From Paraburkholderia sp. (GTDB lineage Bacteria > Pseudomonadota > Gammaproteobacteria > Burkholderiales > Burkholderiaceae): a DNA stretch of 56,193 bases. Location of the stretch: positions 1 through 56,193 of the forward strand of contig SCRN01000029.1 of NCBI GenBank assembly GCA_004322045.1, in the 5' to 3' direction. Numbering within the stretch: position 1 is the stretch's first letter; each line of letters starts with the position of its first letter. The notes beneath the pieces were generated by a model. It searched no databases. It was not told the origin of the DNA and saw only the letters and a list, made by a program, of their open reading frames with translations. A program made the translations under genes and the position numbers. This document shows positions 26,822-34,675 of the stretch, piece by piece.

Positions 26822-28132
26822 ATGACTCATTTCCCCACTCTCGACGCATGGCTCGCGCATCTCGAGTCGGCGCACCCGGTCGGCATCGACATGGGTCTCA
26901 CGCGCATCGGCAAGGTGAAAGATGCGCTGGGGCTTGCGTTTGACTGCCCTGTCATCACGGTAGGCGGCACGAATGGCAAGGGATCGACTTGCGCGATGCT
27001 CGAGTCGATCCTGCGCGCCTCCGGCTACCACGTCGGTTGCCATACGTCGCCGCACCTGCTCGAGTTCAATGAGCGCGCGCGCATCGACGGCCATAACGCG
27101 ACCGACGACGAACTTTTGCCGCATTTCGAAGCGGTCGAGGCGGCGCGCACGCGCTTGGCCGAACCGGTGTCGCTGACTTACTTCGAATTCACGACGCTTG
27201 CGATCTTGCACTGGTTCGCATCGCGCGAACTCGATGCCGTGATTCTCGAAGTCGGTCTTGGCGGGCGGCTCGACGCCGTCAATATCATCGACGCCGACTG
27301 CGCAATCGTGACGAGCATCGACATCGATCACACGGAATATCTCGGCGAGACTCGCGAGAAGATCGCCTACGAGAAGGCGGGCATTTTTCGCCCTGGCCGG
27401 CCCGCCATCTGCGCCGATCCCGCTCCGCCGCAAACGTTGATCGATCACGCGCAAGCGATCGGCGCCGAACTTTGGCTCTTCGGGCGCGATTTCCGGTATG
27501 AAGGACAGGCGGGCAGCGAGCGGCAACAGTGGAGCTATGTCGGCCCCACGGCGCGGCGCTCGGCGCTCGCCTATCCGGCGCTGCGCGGCGCCAATCAGCT
27601 GATCAATACGGCGGCGGCGCTGGCCGCACTCGAGGCGCTGCGAGATCGGCTGCCCGTTTCCGCTCAAGACGTGCGGCTCGGGCTCGCCAACGTCGAGTTG
27701 CCCGGGCGCTTTCAGGTGCTGCCCGGACGCCCGTCGATCGTGCTCGATGTCGCGCACAATCCCCATGCGGCAGCCGTGCTGGCTCAAAATCTGGGCAGCA
27801 TGGGCTTTTTCCGGTACACGTACGCCGTCTTTGGCGCAATGCGCGACAAGGACATCGCGGGCGTCGTCAAACATCTCAAAGGCGAGATCGATCACTGGTG
27901 CTTGGCCGATTTGCCGATCGGCCGAGCCGCGAGCGCGGCGGACCTGGACGAGATCGTGCGGACCGCAGGCGTCAAAGATAGCCCCGACAGCAGCATCAGC
28001 CGTTTCGCTTCGCCGGCCGAGGCTTTCCAAGATGCGCTGAGCCGAGTGACGGACGATGATAGAATCGTGGTTTTCGGTAGCTTCTATACTGTTGCGGGCG
28101 TCATGGCCTACCGCAAGTCGCGGCGACATTGA
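26822..28132 (+). CDS. folC: Bifunctional folylpolyglutamate synthase/dihydrofolate synthase
   Basis: Adds glutamate to dihydropteroate and to folates with ATP. 436 residues of the Mur ligase fold. The P-loop is VGGTNGKGSTCAML; SPHLLEFNERARIDG and FEFTTLAILHWF follow; LGGRLDAVN and SIDIDHTEYLG hold the metal-binding residues; the C-terminal ligand domain has LDVAHNPHAA. The region before it (26775-26821) contains GTTAAC at 26782-26787, a possible GTWWAC methylation site. It is followed 48 bases later by a SPOR-domain gene. Confidence 0.96.
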   Translation: MTHFPTLDAWLAHLESAHPVGIDMGLTRIGKVKDALGLAFDCPVITVGGTNGKGSTCAMLESILRASGYHVGCHTSPHLLEFNERARIDGHNATDDELLPHFEAVEAARTRLAEPVSLTYFEFTTLAILHWFASRELDAVILEVGLGGRLDAVNIIDADCAIVTSIDIDHTEYLGETREKIAYEKAGIFRPGRPAICADPAPPQTLIDHAQAIGAELWLFGRDFRYEGQAGSERQQWSYVGPTARRSALAYPALRGANQLINTAAALAALEALRDRLPVSAQDVRLGLANVELPGRFQVLPGRPSIVLDVAHNPHAAAVLAQNLGSMGFFRYTYAVFGAMRDKDIAGVVKHLKGEIDHWCLADLPIGRAASAADLDEIVRTAGVKDSPDSSISRFASPAEAFQDALSRVTDDDRIVVFGSFYTVAGVMAYRKSRRH

Positions 28133-28180
28133 CCGACGCGCGCCGCACTGACGGCCGCCCCCCTCGAACTCAGCGGATTC

Positions 28181-29068
28181 ATGGGCTTTTTCTCGTTCGG
28201 CAAAAAAGACGACACGCCGCGCCGGCGTGGCGCCAACGCTAGATCCGCGCGTAGCGGTGGTACGTTCGAGGCACGCGACGAGCGACAGAGCCGCCGCAAA
28301 GAGCGCGCGGCCGACGCCGATGCGATGCTGCTCGATCCGACACTTCCAGAAAAGCAACGGGCGCGCCGGCGTCTGGTTGGCGCGATCGCGCTCGTGCTTG
28401 CCGCGGTGGTCGTCCTGCCCATGGTGCTCGATTCCCATCCGAAGCCGGTGACCAACGACATCGCGATCGATATTCCGAATCGCCCGGCAACGGTCCCGTC
28501 GCGCGCTAGCGACGACAACCCCGAGGATACGCAGGCCGCCGTCGCGCACGATCGTGCCGATATGAGCGGTACGACGGCTTCCGGTCCTGGCACGGCGGGA
28601 GTGGTTGCCGCGCCGGCCAGCGGGGCCTTGCAGTCTCCCAGCGGGGCGCAAGGTGCGACCAAGCAGGCTGAATCCACGCAGGCCGAATCCAAGCAGACGC
28701 AATCGAAGCAGACAAGCACCGCCCCGGCGGCGAATCCCCCCGCCGAGGCAGCGCGAACGGCAAAGCCCATCACCGTTCCCGGCCCTAGCGTCGCGAAACC
28801 CGATTCGGGTACGCCGGCGGCACCGCCCGGTTCGCGTTTCGCCGTACGGCTCGGCGTGTTCGCCGACGATGCGAGCGGCCGTGCGTGGGAGAGCAAGCTG
28901 AAGGCGGCGGGCGTGCCCGCGTACATCGAACATCGCAAGCAAGCCGACGGTAAAACCCGCACGATGCTGTTCGCCGGTCCGTTCGCCGATCGCGCAGCGG
29001 CGTCCGCGGCCGTCGCGAAGGTGCGCGAGGCCGGCTTGACGGCGGGCACGGGCAACGCCTCGCAGTGA
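28181..29068 (+). CDS. DedD-like SPOR domain cell-division protein
   Basis: A 295-residue bitopic inner-membrane protein. A basic cytoplasmic tail of about 60 residues precedes one membrane helix (about 65-83, LVGAIALVLAAVVVLPMVL). A low-complexity Ala/Ser/Gln linker (with repeated AES-Q and SKQT units) leads to a SPOR domain at about 215-290 (RFAVRLGVFADDASGRAW and TMLFAGPFADRAAASAAV), which binds denuded septal peptidoglycan. The order folC-dedD-cvpA-purF is the same as in many proteobacteria, so DedD is the best name, though this is by position and domain layout. The stop overlaps a possible GTG start of cvpA. Confidence 0.88.
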   Translation: MGFFSFGKKDDTPRRRGANARSARSGGTFEARDERQSRRKERAADADAMLLDPTLPEKQRARRRLVGAIALVLAAVVVLPMVLDSHPKPVTNDIAIDIPNRPATVPSRASDDNPEDTQAAVAHDRADMSGTTASGPGTAGVVAAPASGALQSPSGAQGATKQAESTQAESKQTQSKQTSTAPAANPPAEAARTAKPITVPGPSVAKPDSGTPAAPPGSRFAVRLGVFADDASGRAWESKLKAAGVPAYIEHRKQADGKTRTMLFAGPFADRAAASAAVAKVREAGLTAGTGNASQ

Positions 29069-29076
29069 CGGCGTCG

Positions 29077-29571
29077 ATGCTTACCGCGTTCGATTACGCC
29101 GTGCTGGCGGTGATTGGCCTGTCGGCGCTGCGCGGCGCGTGGCGCGGGTTGTTGTCGGAAATATTCGGCCTGATCGGCTGGGTTGTGGCTTTTTTTGTCG
29201 CTTCGCGCTACGTGCAACTCCTGGTGCCCTATATTCCAAGCGACTGGCCCGGCGGTGCGCTCACGCAGTGGCTGCTCGCGTTCGCAGCGATCATGGTGGC
29301 CGTGGTGCTCGTGGCGAGTGTCGCGAATGCGCTGATCGCACGGTTGGTGGCGGTGACAGGGCTGGGCGGTGTGGATCGCTCGCTCGGGTTGCTGTTCGGT
29401 ATCGTGCGCGGCGTGGTGTTCGTGTTGTTGCTCGTGGCGCTGGCCGGGTTGACCGAACTGCCGAAGCAACAGTTTTGGCGCGACGCTTTGCTGCGGCCCT
29501 ATGTCGAGCGAGGCGTGCATGAGTTGAAGCCGCTGCTTCCCCCGGCGCTCGCCGCGTACGTTCGCGTGTGA
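29077..29571 (+). CDS. cvpA: CvpA family membrane protein
   Basis: A 164-residue inner-membrane protein with four predicted helices (FDYAVLAVIGLSALRGAWRG; LIGWVVAFFVASRYV; LLAFAAIMVAVVLVASVAN; GIVRGVVFVLLLVALAGL). The GAWRGLLSEIFGLIGW stretch and the RSLGLLFGIVRGVV stretch are the CvpA family marks. CvpA was named for colicin V production and is linked to envelope stress. Starts MLTAFDYAVLA at 29077; a GTG at 29065 overlapping the previous stop would add four residues. purF follows after 60 bases, the classic cvpA-purF pair. Confidence 0.93.
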   Translation: MLTAFDYAVLAVIGLSALRGAWRGLLSEIFGLIGWVVAFFVASRYVQLLVPYIPSDWPGGALTQWLLAFAAIMVAVVLVASVANALIARLVAVTGLGGVDRSLGLLFGIVRGVVFVLLLVALAGLTELPKQQFWRDALLRPYVERGVHELKPLLPPALAAYVRV

Positions 29572-29631
29572 AGCGCGCGCGTCGGCCCCATGGCCGGCAC
29601 CATCGTTTTTCGTATCTTTGAAGGACCTGCC

Positions 29632-31179
29632 ATGTGCGGCATCGTAGGCGTAGTCTCCCACTCCCCGGTCAATCAGTTGATCTACGACAGCCTTCTGCTG
29701 TTGCAGCATCGCGGCCAGGATGCAGCCGGTATCGCGACGGCGAACGGCAGCACTTTCCACATGTACAAGGCCAACGGCATGGTGCGCGACGTGTTCCGCA
29801 CGCGCAACATGCGCAGTTTGCCGGGTACCGTGGGCATCGGCCAAGTGCGGTATCCGACGGCTGGCTCGGCCTCGAGCGCAGAAGAGGCGCAGCCGTTCTA
29901 CGTGAATGCGCCGTTCGGCATCATCCTCGCGCATAACGGCAATCTGACGAATTGGCAGCAACTGAAAGACGAGATGTTCCGCATCGACCGGCGTCATGTA
30001 AACACGAACTCGGACACGGAAGTGCTGCTCAACGTGCTCGCGCACGAGATGCAACTGGCAAGTTCAGGCCTGCAGCTCGATCCCGGCACGGTGTTCAAGG
30101 CCGTGGCGGGCGTGCATCGCCGCGTGCGCGGCTCGTACGCCATCGTTTCGTTGATCGCCGGTTATGGGTTGCTGGCATTTCGCGACCCGTACGGCATTCG
30201 CCCGCTGTGCATCGGCAAGCATGAAACGGAACACGGCGTCGAGTGGATCGTTGCATCGGAATCGGTGGCCGTCGAGGGCATCGGATTCGATTTCGTGCGG
30301 GATGTCGCGCCCGGCGAAGCGATCTTCATCGACAACGACGGTCATCTGCACAGCCAGCAGTGCGCTGATACGCCGAGCCTGAACCCCTGCATTTTCGAGT
30401 ACGTCTATCTGGCGCGTCCCGATTCGGTGCTCGATGGCGTCTCCGTGTACAACGTGCGCCTGCGCATGGGCGACTACCTCGCCGCCAAGATCAAGCGCGT
30501 TCTGCCCGACGTGCCGATCGACGTGGTCATGCCGATTCCCGATTCATCTCGGCCCGCGGCGATGCAGGTGGCGGCCAAGCTCGGCGTCGAATACCGCGAA
30601 GGGTTCTTCAAGAACCGCTATGTGGGCCGGACCTTCATCATGCCGGGCCAGGCGGTGCGCAAGAAGTCGGTGCGCCAGAAGCTCAATGCAATGGCGATCG
30701 AGTTCAAGGATAAGAACGTGCTGATCGTCGACGATTCGATCGTCCGCGGCACGACTTCGCATGAGATCGTGCAGATGGCGCGCGATGCGGGGGCGAAGAG
30801 CGTGATCTTCGCGTCTGCTGCACCGCCCGTGAAGTTCCCCAACGTGTATGGCATCGACATGCCCACACGCAGCGAACTCGTCGCCCATGGCCGTTCCGAC
30901 GAGGAAGTGGCCAAGATCATCGGCGCCGATCATCTCGTCTATCAGGACGTCGATGCGCTCAAGCAAGCGGTGCGTGACATCAATCCGATGCTGGCGCGTT
31001 TCGAGGCGTCTTGCTTCGATGGCGATTACATCACAGGCGATATCACGGCGCAGTATCTCGACGTCATCGAGCGCGCTCGGCTCTCGCCGCAATCGCAGTC
31101 GGAGCGCGATTCGGCGGGCGACGCCGTGGACGGCACCGTGACGCGTTCGCAACTGCATTTGCAGCTGTCGGTCGAGTAA
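29632..31179 (+). CDS. purF: Amidophosphoribosyltransferase
   Basis: Commits PRPP to purine synthesis using glutamine nitrogen. 515 residues. Cys2, exposed after Met removal (MCGIVGVVSHS), is the glutaminase nucleophile; LLLLQHRGQDAAGIAT and ILAHNGNLTN complete the Ntn domain. The C-terminal PRTase domain has the PRPP loop VLIVDDSIVRGTTSHEI and PIPDSSRPAAMQVA. Start is set by AAGGA eight bases upstream and by the need for Cys2; a longer in-frame reading from 29590 would destroy the active site. metZ follows after 69 bases. Confidence 0.98.
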   Translation: MCGIVGVVSHSPVNQLIYDSLLLLQHRGQDAAGIATANGSTFHMYKANGMVRDVFRTRNMRSLPGTVGIGQVRYPTAGSASSAEEAQPFYVNAPFGIILAHNGNLTNWQQLKDEMFRIDRRHVNTNSDTEVLLNVLAHEMQLASSGLQLDPGTVFKAVAGVHRRVRGSYAIVSLIAGYGLLAFRDPYGIRPLCIGKHETEHGVEWIVASESVAVEGIGFDFVRDVAPGEAIFIDNDGHLHSQQCADTPSLNPCIFEYVYLARPDSVLDGVSVYNVRLRMGDYLAAKIKRVLPDVPIDVVMPIPDSSRPAAMQVAAKLGVEYREGFFKNRYVGRTFIMPGQAVRKKSVRQKLNAMAIEFKDKNVLIVDDSIVRGTTSHEIVQMARDAGAKSVIFASAAPPVKFPNVYGIDMPTRSELVAHGRSDEEVAKIIGADHLVYQDVDALKQAVRDINPMLARFEASCFDGDYITGDITAQYLDVIERARLSPQSQSERDSAGDAVDGTVTRSQLHLQLSVE

Positions 31180-31248
31180 GCGGCGCCTGCCGGCTTCCAG
31201 ACTCCGGCGAAACGGCGTCTAACGCTCAAGGCATAAGGCATCAGGACT

Positions 31249-32439
31249 ATGGACGACTCTTTGAACTTCGATACGCTCGCCGTGCGCTCCGGCACTGTGC
31301 GCACGGACTACAACGAGCACTCGGAAGCGCTCTTCTTGACGTCGAGCTTCTGCTTCAACAGCGCGGCCGAGGCGGCCGAACGCTTCAAGCATTCCGAGGA
31401 TTACTACACCTACTCGCGCTTCACGAACCCGACCGTCACGATGTTTCAGGAGCGCCTGGCGGCGCTCGAAGGCGGGGAAGCATGCATCGCGACGGCCTCG
31501 GGCATGAGCGCGATTCTGTCGGTCGTGATGGCGGCGATGCAGGCGGGCGATCATATTGTCAGTTCGCGGGCGTTGTTCGGCTCGACCCTCGGCATGTTCT
31601 CGCAGATATTCGGTCGCTTCGGCATCACGACGACCTACGTCGACCCGAACGACCTCGACGCCTGGCGTGCGGCGGTGCGGCCCGAGACGAAGCTATTCTT
31701 CGTCGAGACGCCCTCCAATCCGCTCACCGAACTGTGCGATATCGAGGCTATCGGCAAGATCGCGAAAGCGGCGGGGGCCTTGTTCGTCGTCGACAATTCG
31801 TTTTGCAGCCCGGCGGTGCAGCAGCCGCTGAAGCTCGGGGCCGATGTCGTCATGCATTCCGCGACGAAACTCATCGACGGTCAGGGGCGGGTGCTTGGCG
31901 GCGCGCTGGTCGGCACGCGCGCCTTCATCATGGAAAAGGTATTTCCGTTCGTGCGCACCGCCGGGCCGACGCTGTCGGCGTTCAATGCGTGGATCCTGTT
32001 GAAGGGGTTGGAGACGCTATCGCTGCGCGCCGGGCGCCATTCGGCCAGCGCGCTGCATGTGGCGCGGTGGCTCGAGTCCAATCCGGGCGTGAAGCGCGTC
32101 TTCTATCCGGGACTCGAATCGCATCCGCAATACGAGATCGCGCAGCGCCAGCAACGCTCCGGCGGCTCGGTGCTCGCGTTCGAAGTGGTCGGCGATACGC
32201 CCGAGGCGCAGCGAGCCAACGCCTGGCGTGTCATCGACGGGACGAAGCTGTGCTCGATCACGGCCAATTTGGGCGATACGCGCACGACGATCACGCATCC
32301 GGCAACGACTACGCACAGCCGCATCACGGCAGAAGCGCGCGCCGCGGCCGGTATCACCGAGGCTCTGCTTCGCGTGGCGATCGGGCTCGAGGATGCGGAC
32401 GATATCTGCCGAGATTTGGGGCACGGCTTGCAGAAGTAA
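31249..32439 (+). CDS. metZ: O-succinylhomoserine sulfhydrylase
   Basis: PLP enzyme that makes homocysteine directly from O-succinylhomoserine and sulfide. 396 residues of the Cys/Met metabolism PLP family. FDTLAVRSGTVRTDYNEHSE and YYTYSRFTNPTVTMFQERL are typical of the MetZ branch. The PLP lysine is in VVMHSATKLIDGQGRVLGG; KLFFVETPSNPLTELCD and SITANLGDTRTTITHPATTT follow. Relatives MetB and MetY differ in these blocks. It follows purF, as in several betaproteobacteria, and converges with the AraC-type gene; no terminator is obvious in the 57-bp gap. Confidence 0.94.
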   Translation: MDDSLNFDTLAVRSGTVRTDYNEHSEALFLTSSFCFNSAAEAAERFKHSEDYYTYSRFTNPTVTMFQERLAALEGGEACIATASGMSAILSVVMAAMQAGDHIVSSRALFGSTLGMFSQIFGRFGITTTYVDPNDLDAWRAAVRPETKLFFVETPSNPLTELCDIEAIGKIAKAAGALFVVDNSFCSPAVQQPLKLGADVVMHSATKLIDGQGRVLGGALVGTRAFIMEKVFPFVRTAGPTLSAFNAWILLKGLETLSLRAGRHSASALHVARWLESNPGVKRVFYPGLESHPQYEIAQRQQRSGGSVLAFEVVGDTPEAQRANAWRVIDGTKLCSITANLGDTRTTITHPATTTHSRITAEARAAAGITEALLRVAIGLEDADDICRDLGHGLQK

Positions 32440-32496
32440 GCAGCCGGTGGGCGAAAAGGGTGCTGGCGGCCGTTCGCGTATGAGCGCAGCATCGGC

Positions 32497-33339
32497 TCAA
32501 TGCATGCGCGTCGCCCGCCACTGCCCGGGTGAGAGCCCAAAGCGCCGCGTAAAGGCATGGGTGAAGGCGCTTTGATCGGCAAAGCCCACCGTCAGCGCCA
32601 CATCGATCAAGGTATGGCGCGAGGTGCATAGCAGCACGAGCGCCGTGTCCAGGCGAAGCCGCTGCAAATAGCGGTGAGGCGTCGTGCCGAACGCTTCCTC
32701 GAACAACTGATGGAAGCGCCGCTCGCCCAACCCGCAGTGCGTCGCGAGATCGACCACGCGCAGCGGCTCGGATAGATGCGCACGCAACCATTTGTCGATG
32801 CGGGCGTAGTCGAGCCGCGACGTGGGCGCTTGCGCGCCGACATTCTCGCTCAAGACCATGGCCAAGCGCGCCGCCGTGTCCCATGCCAAACGACGCGCTC
32901 GCTCGTTCATGCCGATCGAGCGGCTGGGATCTGCATCGCTGCGTTCCGTTTCGCTTGCTTGGTGGCCGCCGGCCGATGTCGCCGCGTGCATCGTGCGCGC
33001 CGCATAGGAAGCGGTATCGCGCACGAGCACTGCAAGCGCGTCATTCATCGTCAATGCCAACGCGCGCGAAAAAAAGCGTTCGGGCAGCGCGAGCGATGCG
33101 CAAGGCACGTCGAGGACCAACTGCCGGTTCTCGCCGACACCCGCATACTCGTGGCGCGAGCCAGCCGGAATCAACCAGGCGTGACGCGCGTCGATACGGT
33201 GGCCGACACCGTCGACGGCCATCTCCATCACGCCGTCGACGCCGAGCACGATCTGATGGAAGGCATGCACGTCACATGCGCTGTCGGCGCCATACCGGCG
33301 CAGCGACAAGGCGGGCGATTCGATCGCGTGATCGTTCAT
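32497..33339 (-). CDS. AraC family transcriptional regulator
   Basis: A 280-residue regulator. Residues 1-115 look like a cupin ligand domain (HQIVLGVDGVMEMAVDG; HAWLIPAGSRHEYAG). The C-terminal 100 residues hold two helix-turn-helix motifs: LRVVDLATHCGLGERRFHQL and LIDVALTVGFADQSAFTHAF, then RRFGLSPGQWRATR, the AraC/XylS signature. It lies 39 bases after the FKBP gene on the same strand, so they may share a message. Its target and ligand are not evident; the divergent kinase-like gene or distant genes are possible. Confidence 0.93.
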   Translation of the reverse strand: MNDHAIESPALSLRRYGADSACDVHAFHQIVLGVDGVMEMAVDGVGHRIDARHAWLIPAGSRHEYAGVGENRQLVLDVPCASLALPERFFSRALALTMNDALAVLVRDTASYAARTMHAATSAGGHQASETERSDADPSRSIGMNERARRLAWDTAARLAMVLSENVGAQAPTSRLDYARIDKWLRAHLSEPLRVVDLATHCGLGERRFHQLFEEAFGTTPHRYLQRLRLDTALVLLCTSRHTLIDVALTVGFADQSAFTHAFTRRFGLSPGQWRATRMH

Positions 33340-33378
33340 CTTCGTATGGCGTGCTTGCGTCAGCTCGCTGACCGACGC

Positions 33379-33720
33379 TTATGCCTGGAGCAACTCGACT
33401 TCGAAAACGAGCGTCGCATTGGGCGGAATCACGCCGCCTGCGCCGCGCACGCCGTAGCCCAGTTGCGGCGGAATCGTCAGACGACGCACGCCGCCCACCT
33501 TCATGCCCTGCACGCCTTCGTCCCACCCCTTGATGACCATGCCGCCGCCGAGCACAAAGGCGAATGGATCGTTGCGGTCCTTGCTCGAATCGAACTTCTG
33601 GCCATCTGTGAGCCAGCCGGTGTAGTGCACCGTGACGGTGGTGCCGGCCGCGGCTTCGGCGCCTGCGCCAACGGTCAAATCTTCGTACTTCAACCCCGAT
33701 TCCGTGGTGACGGTCGTCAT
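33379..33720 (-). CDS. FKBP-type peptidyl-prolyl cis-trans isomerase
   Basis: A 113-residue single-domain FKBP without a signal peptide, so cytoplasmic. Signature blocks are [39 protein letters not shown] and [20 protein letters not shown], with the drug/proline pocket residues in place, and the closing FEVELL. It catalyses proline isomerisation in protein folding. Start is the ATG at 33720; the gene is divergent from the kinase-like gene and upstream of the AraC-type gene. Confidence 0.96.
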   Translation of the reverse strand: MTTVTTESGLKYEDLTVGAGAEAAAGTTVTVHYTGWLTDGQKFDSSKDRNDPFAFVLGGGMVIKGWDEGVQGMKVGGVRRLTIPPQLGYGVRGAGGVIPPNATLVFEVELLQA

Positions 33721-33781
33721 GGTCTTTACGCTCCGATGGTGATGAAACCGTCATTGTAGGCGTTCAGCCCAGCCCGGTGCC

Positions 33782-33787
33782 TATAAT
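33782..33787 (+). promoter_or_regulatory. Consensus -10 box for the kinase-like gene
   Basis: TATAAT lies 16 bases before the ATG at 33803. The position 17 bases upstream (33759-33764) reads GGCGTT, a poor -35. A start near 33794 would give a message with almost no leader and no ribosome-binding site before the ATG. Confidence 0.45.
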
Positions 33788-33802
33788 GTCCGTCTGCTCA
33801 AC

Positions 33803-34672
33803 ATGCTTACGGCGTCACCCGGTCATGGCAACGTTGCGGGCCGCGCTTGCTTGCGCACCGCTGCGGCCCGGGTCGCCGAGCGATTTTTCGAGAGGCCGAC
33901 CGTGTCGACGTTTTCCCACGCCGTTGCCGCATCCGACGAACGTCTCGCTCATTTGCGGGCCGAGGTGGCGCTGTTCATGCGCGATCATGTTTTGTCCCTC
34001 GTCTCTCACGATTTACGCAGCCCGCTCAATGCCATTCATAGCTGGGCTTATGTCCTCGAACGCAAGCTCGATGCGGCCGACGCATCCGCTCAGCGCGCGC
34101 TGGCGGGCATTCGCTCGGGCGTCGAGCAGCAAGTGAAGCTGCTCGAGGACGCGGTCGACAAAACCCGCGCGGAAACCAAATCGTTGCCGCTCGCGCGCGA
34201 GTCGTTCCCGATCGGTGCGCCCGTGGAGCGCGCGGTCGCGGATGCGAGGCTCGCCATCGCCGAAGCGCGCGGCACGTCCATCGAGGTCCAATCGTCGAGC
34301 GATGCCCAGCGGTGCGACGGCGATCGCGAGCGCCTCGCTCAAGCGATTTGGACCATGCTCGTTTTTGCTACGGAAGCGAGCGCGCCCCGCGCGACCATCA
34401 CGCTCGCCAGTAGTCTCGAGAATGCGTGTTGGCGCGTCGAAGTGGGTTATACGGCGAGTTTCGCTGCGTTCTCCGATGCCGAGTTGCCGCATGCCATGGA
34501 GCCGTTCGCGCGCAGCCAGGCGATGCAGCCGCGCGAGGCTGGGCGCATTGCTTGGGCGCTCGCGCTGCCGCACCGCGTTGCAGCGGCACACGGCGGTACC
34601 TTCGAACAGAGCGCGACCGTCGACGGCGAACGCTCGTCGCTCGTGCTGCGTGTGCCGCTTACCGCGCAGTGA
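33803..34672 (+). CDS. Sensorless histidine-kinase-like protein with degenerate ATPase domain
   Basis: A 289-residue soluble protein. His69 lies in a good H-box, LSLVSHDLRSPLNAIHSW, followed by the dimerisation helix and VEQQVKLLEDAVDKTRAETK. The expected ATP-binding domain is badly eroded: the N-box position reads RLAQAIWTMLVFATEAS with no Asn pair, no DxGxG was found, and the G2 region is reduced to AWALALPHRVAAAHGGTF. There is no sensor domain, membrane helix or adjacent response regulator. It may be a phosphotransfer or scaffold protein, or a decaying kinase. The first 33 residues may be untranslated if the GTG at 33902 is the start. The last base lies 3 bases from the convergent treY stop. 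Confidence 0.8.
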   Translation: MLTASPGHGNVAGRACLRTAAARVAERFFERPTVSTFSHAVAASDERLAHLRAEVALFMRDHVLSLVSHDLRSPLNAIHSWAYVLERKLDAADASAQRALAGIRSGVEQQVKLLEDAVDKTRAETKSLPLARESFPIGAPVERAVADARLAIAEARGTSIEVQSSSDAQRCDGDRERLAQAIWTMLVFATEASAPRATITLASSLENACWRVEVGYTASFAAFSDAELPHAMEPFARSQAMQPREAGRIAWALALPHRVAAAHGGTFEQSATVDGERSSLVLRVPLTAQ

Positions 34673-34675
34673 CGA

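Noticed and set aside
26783-28942. Long minus-strand open frames opposite folC and the SPOR gene, and similar ones opposite purF and trpB
   Set aside because: All are antisense to well-identified genes with low-complexity Arg/Ala/Gly content and no recognisable domains.
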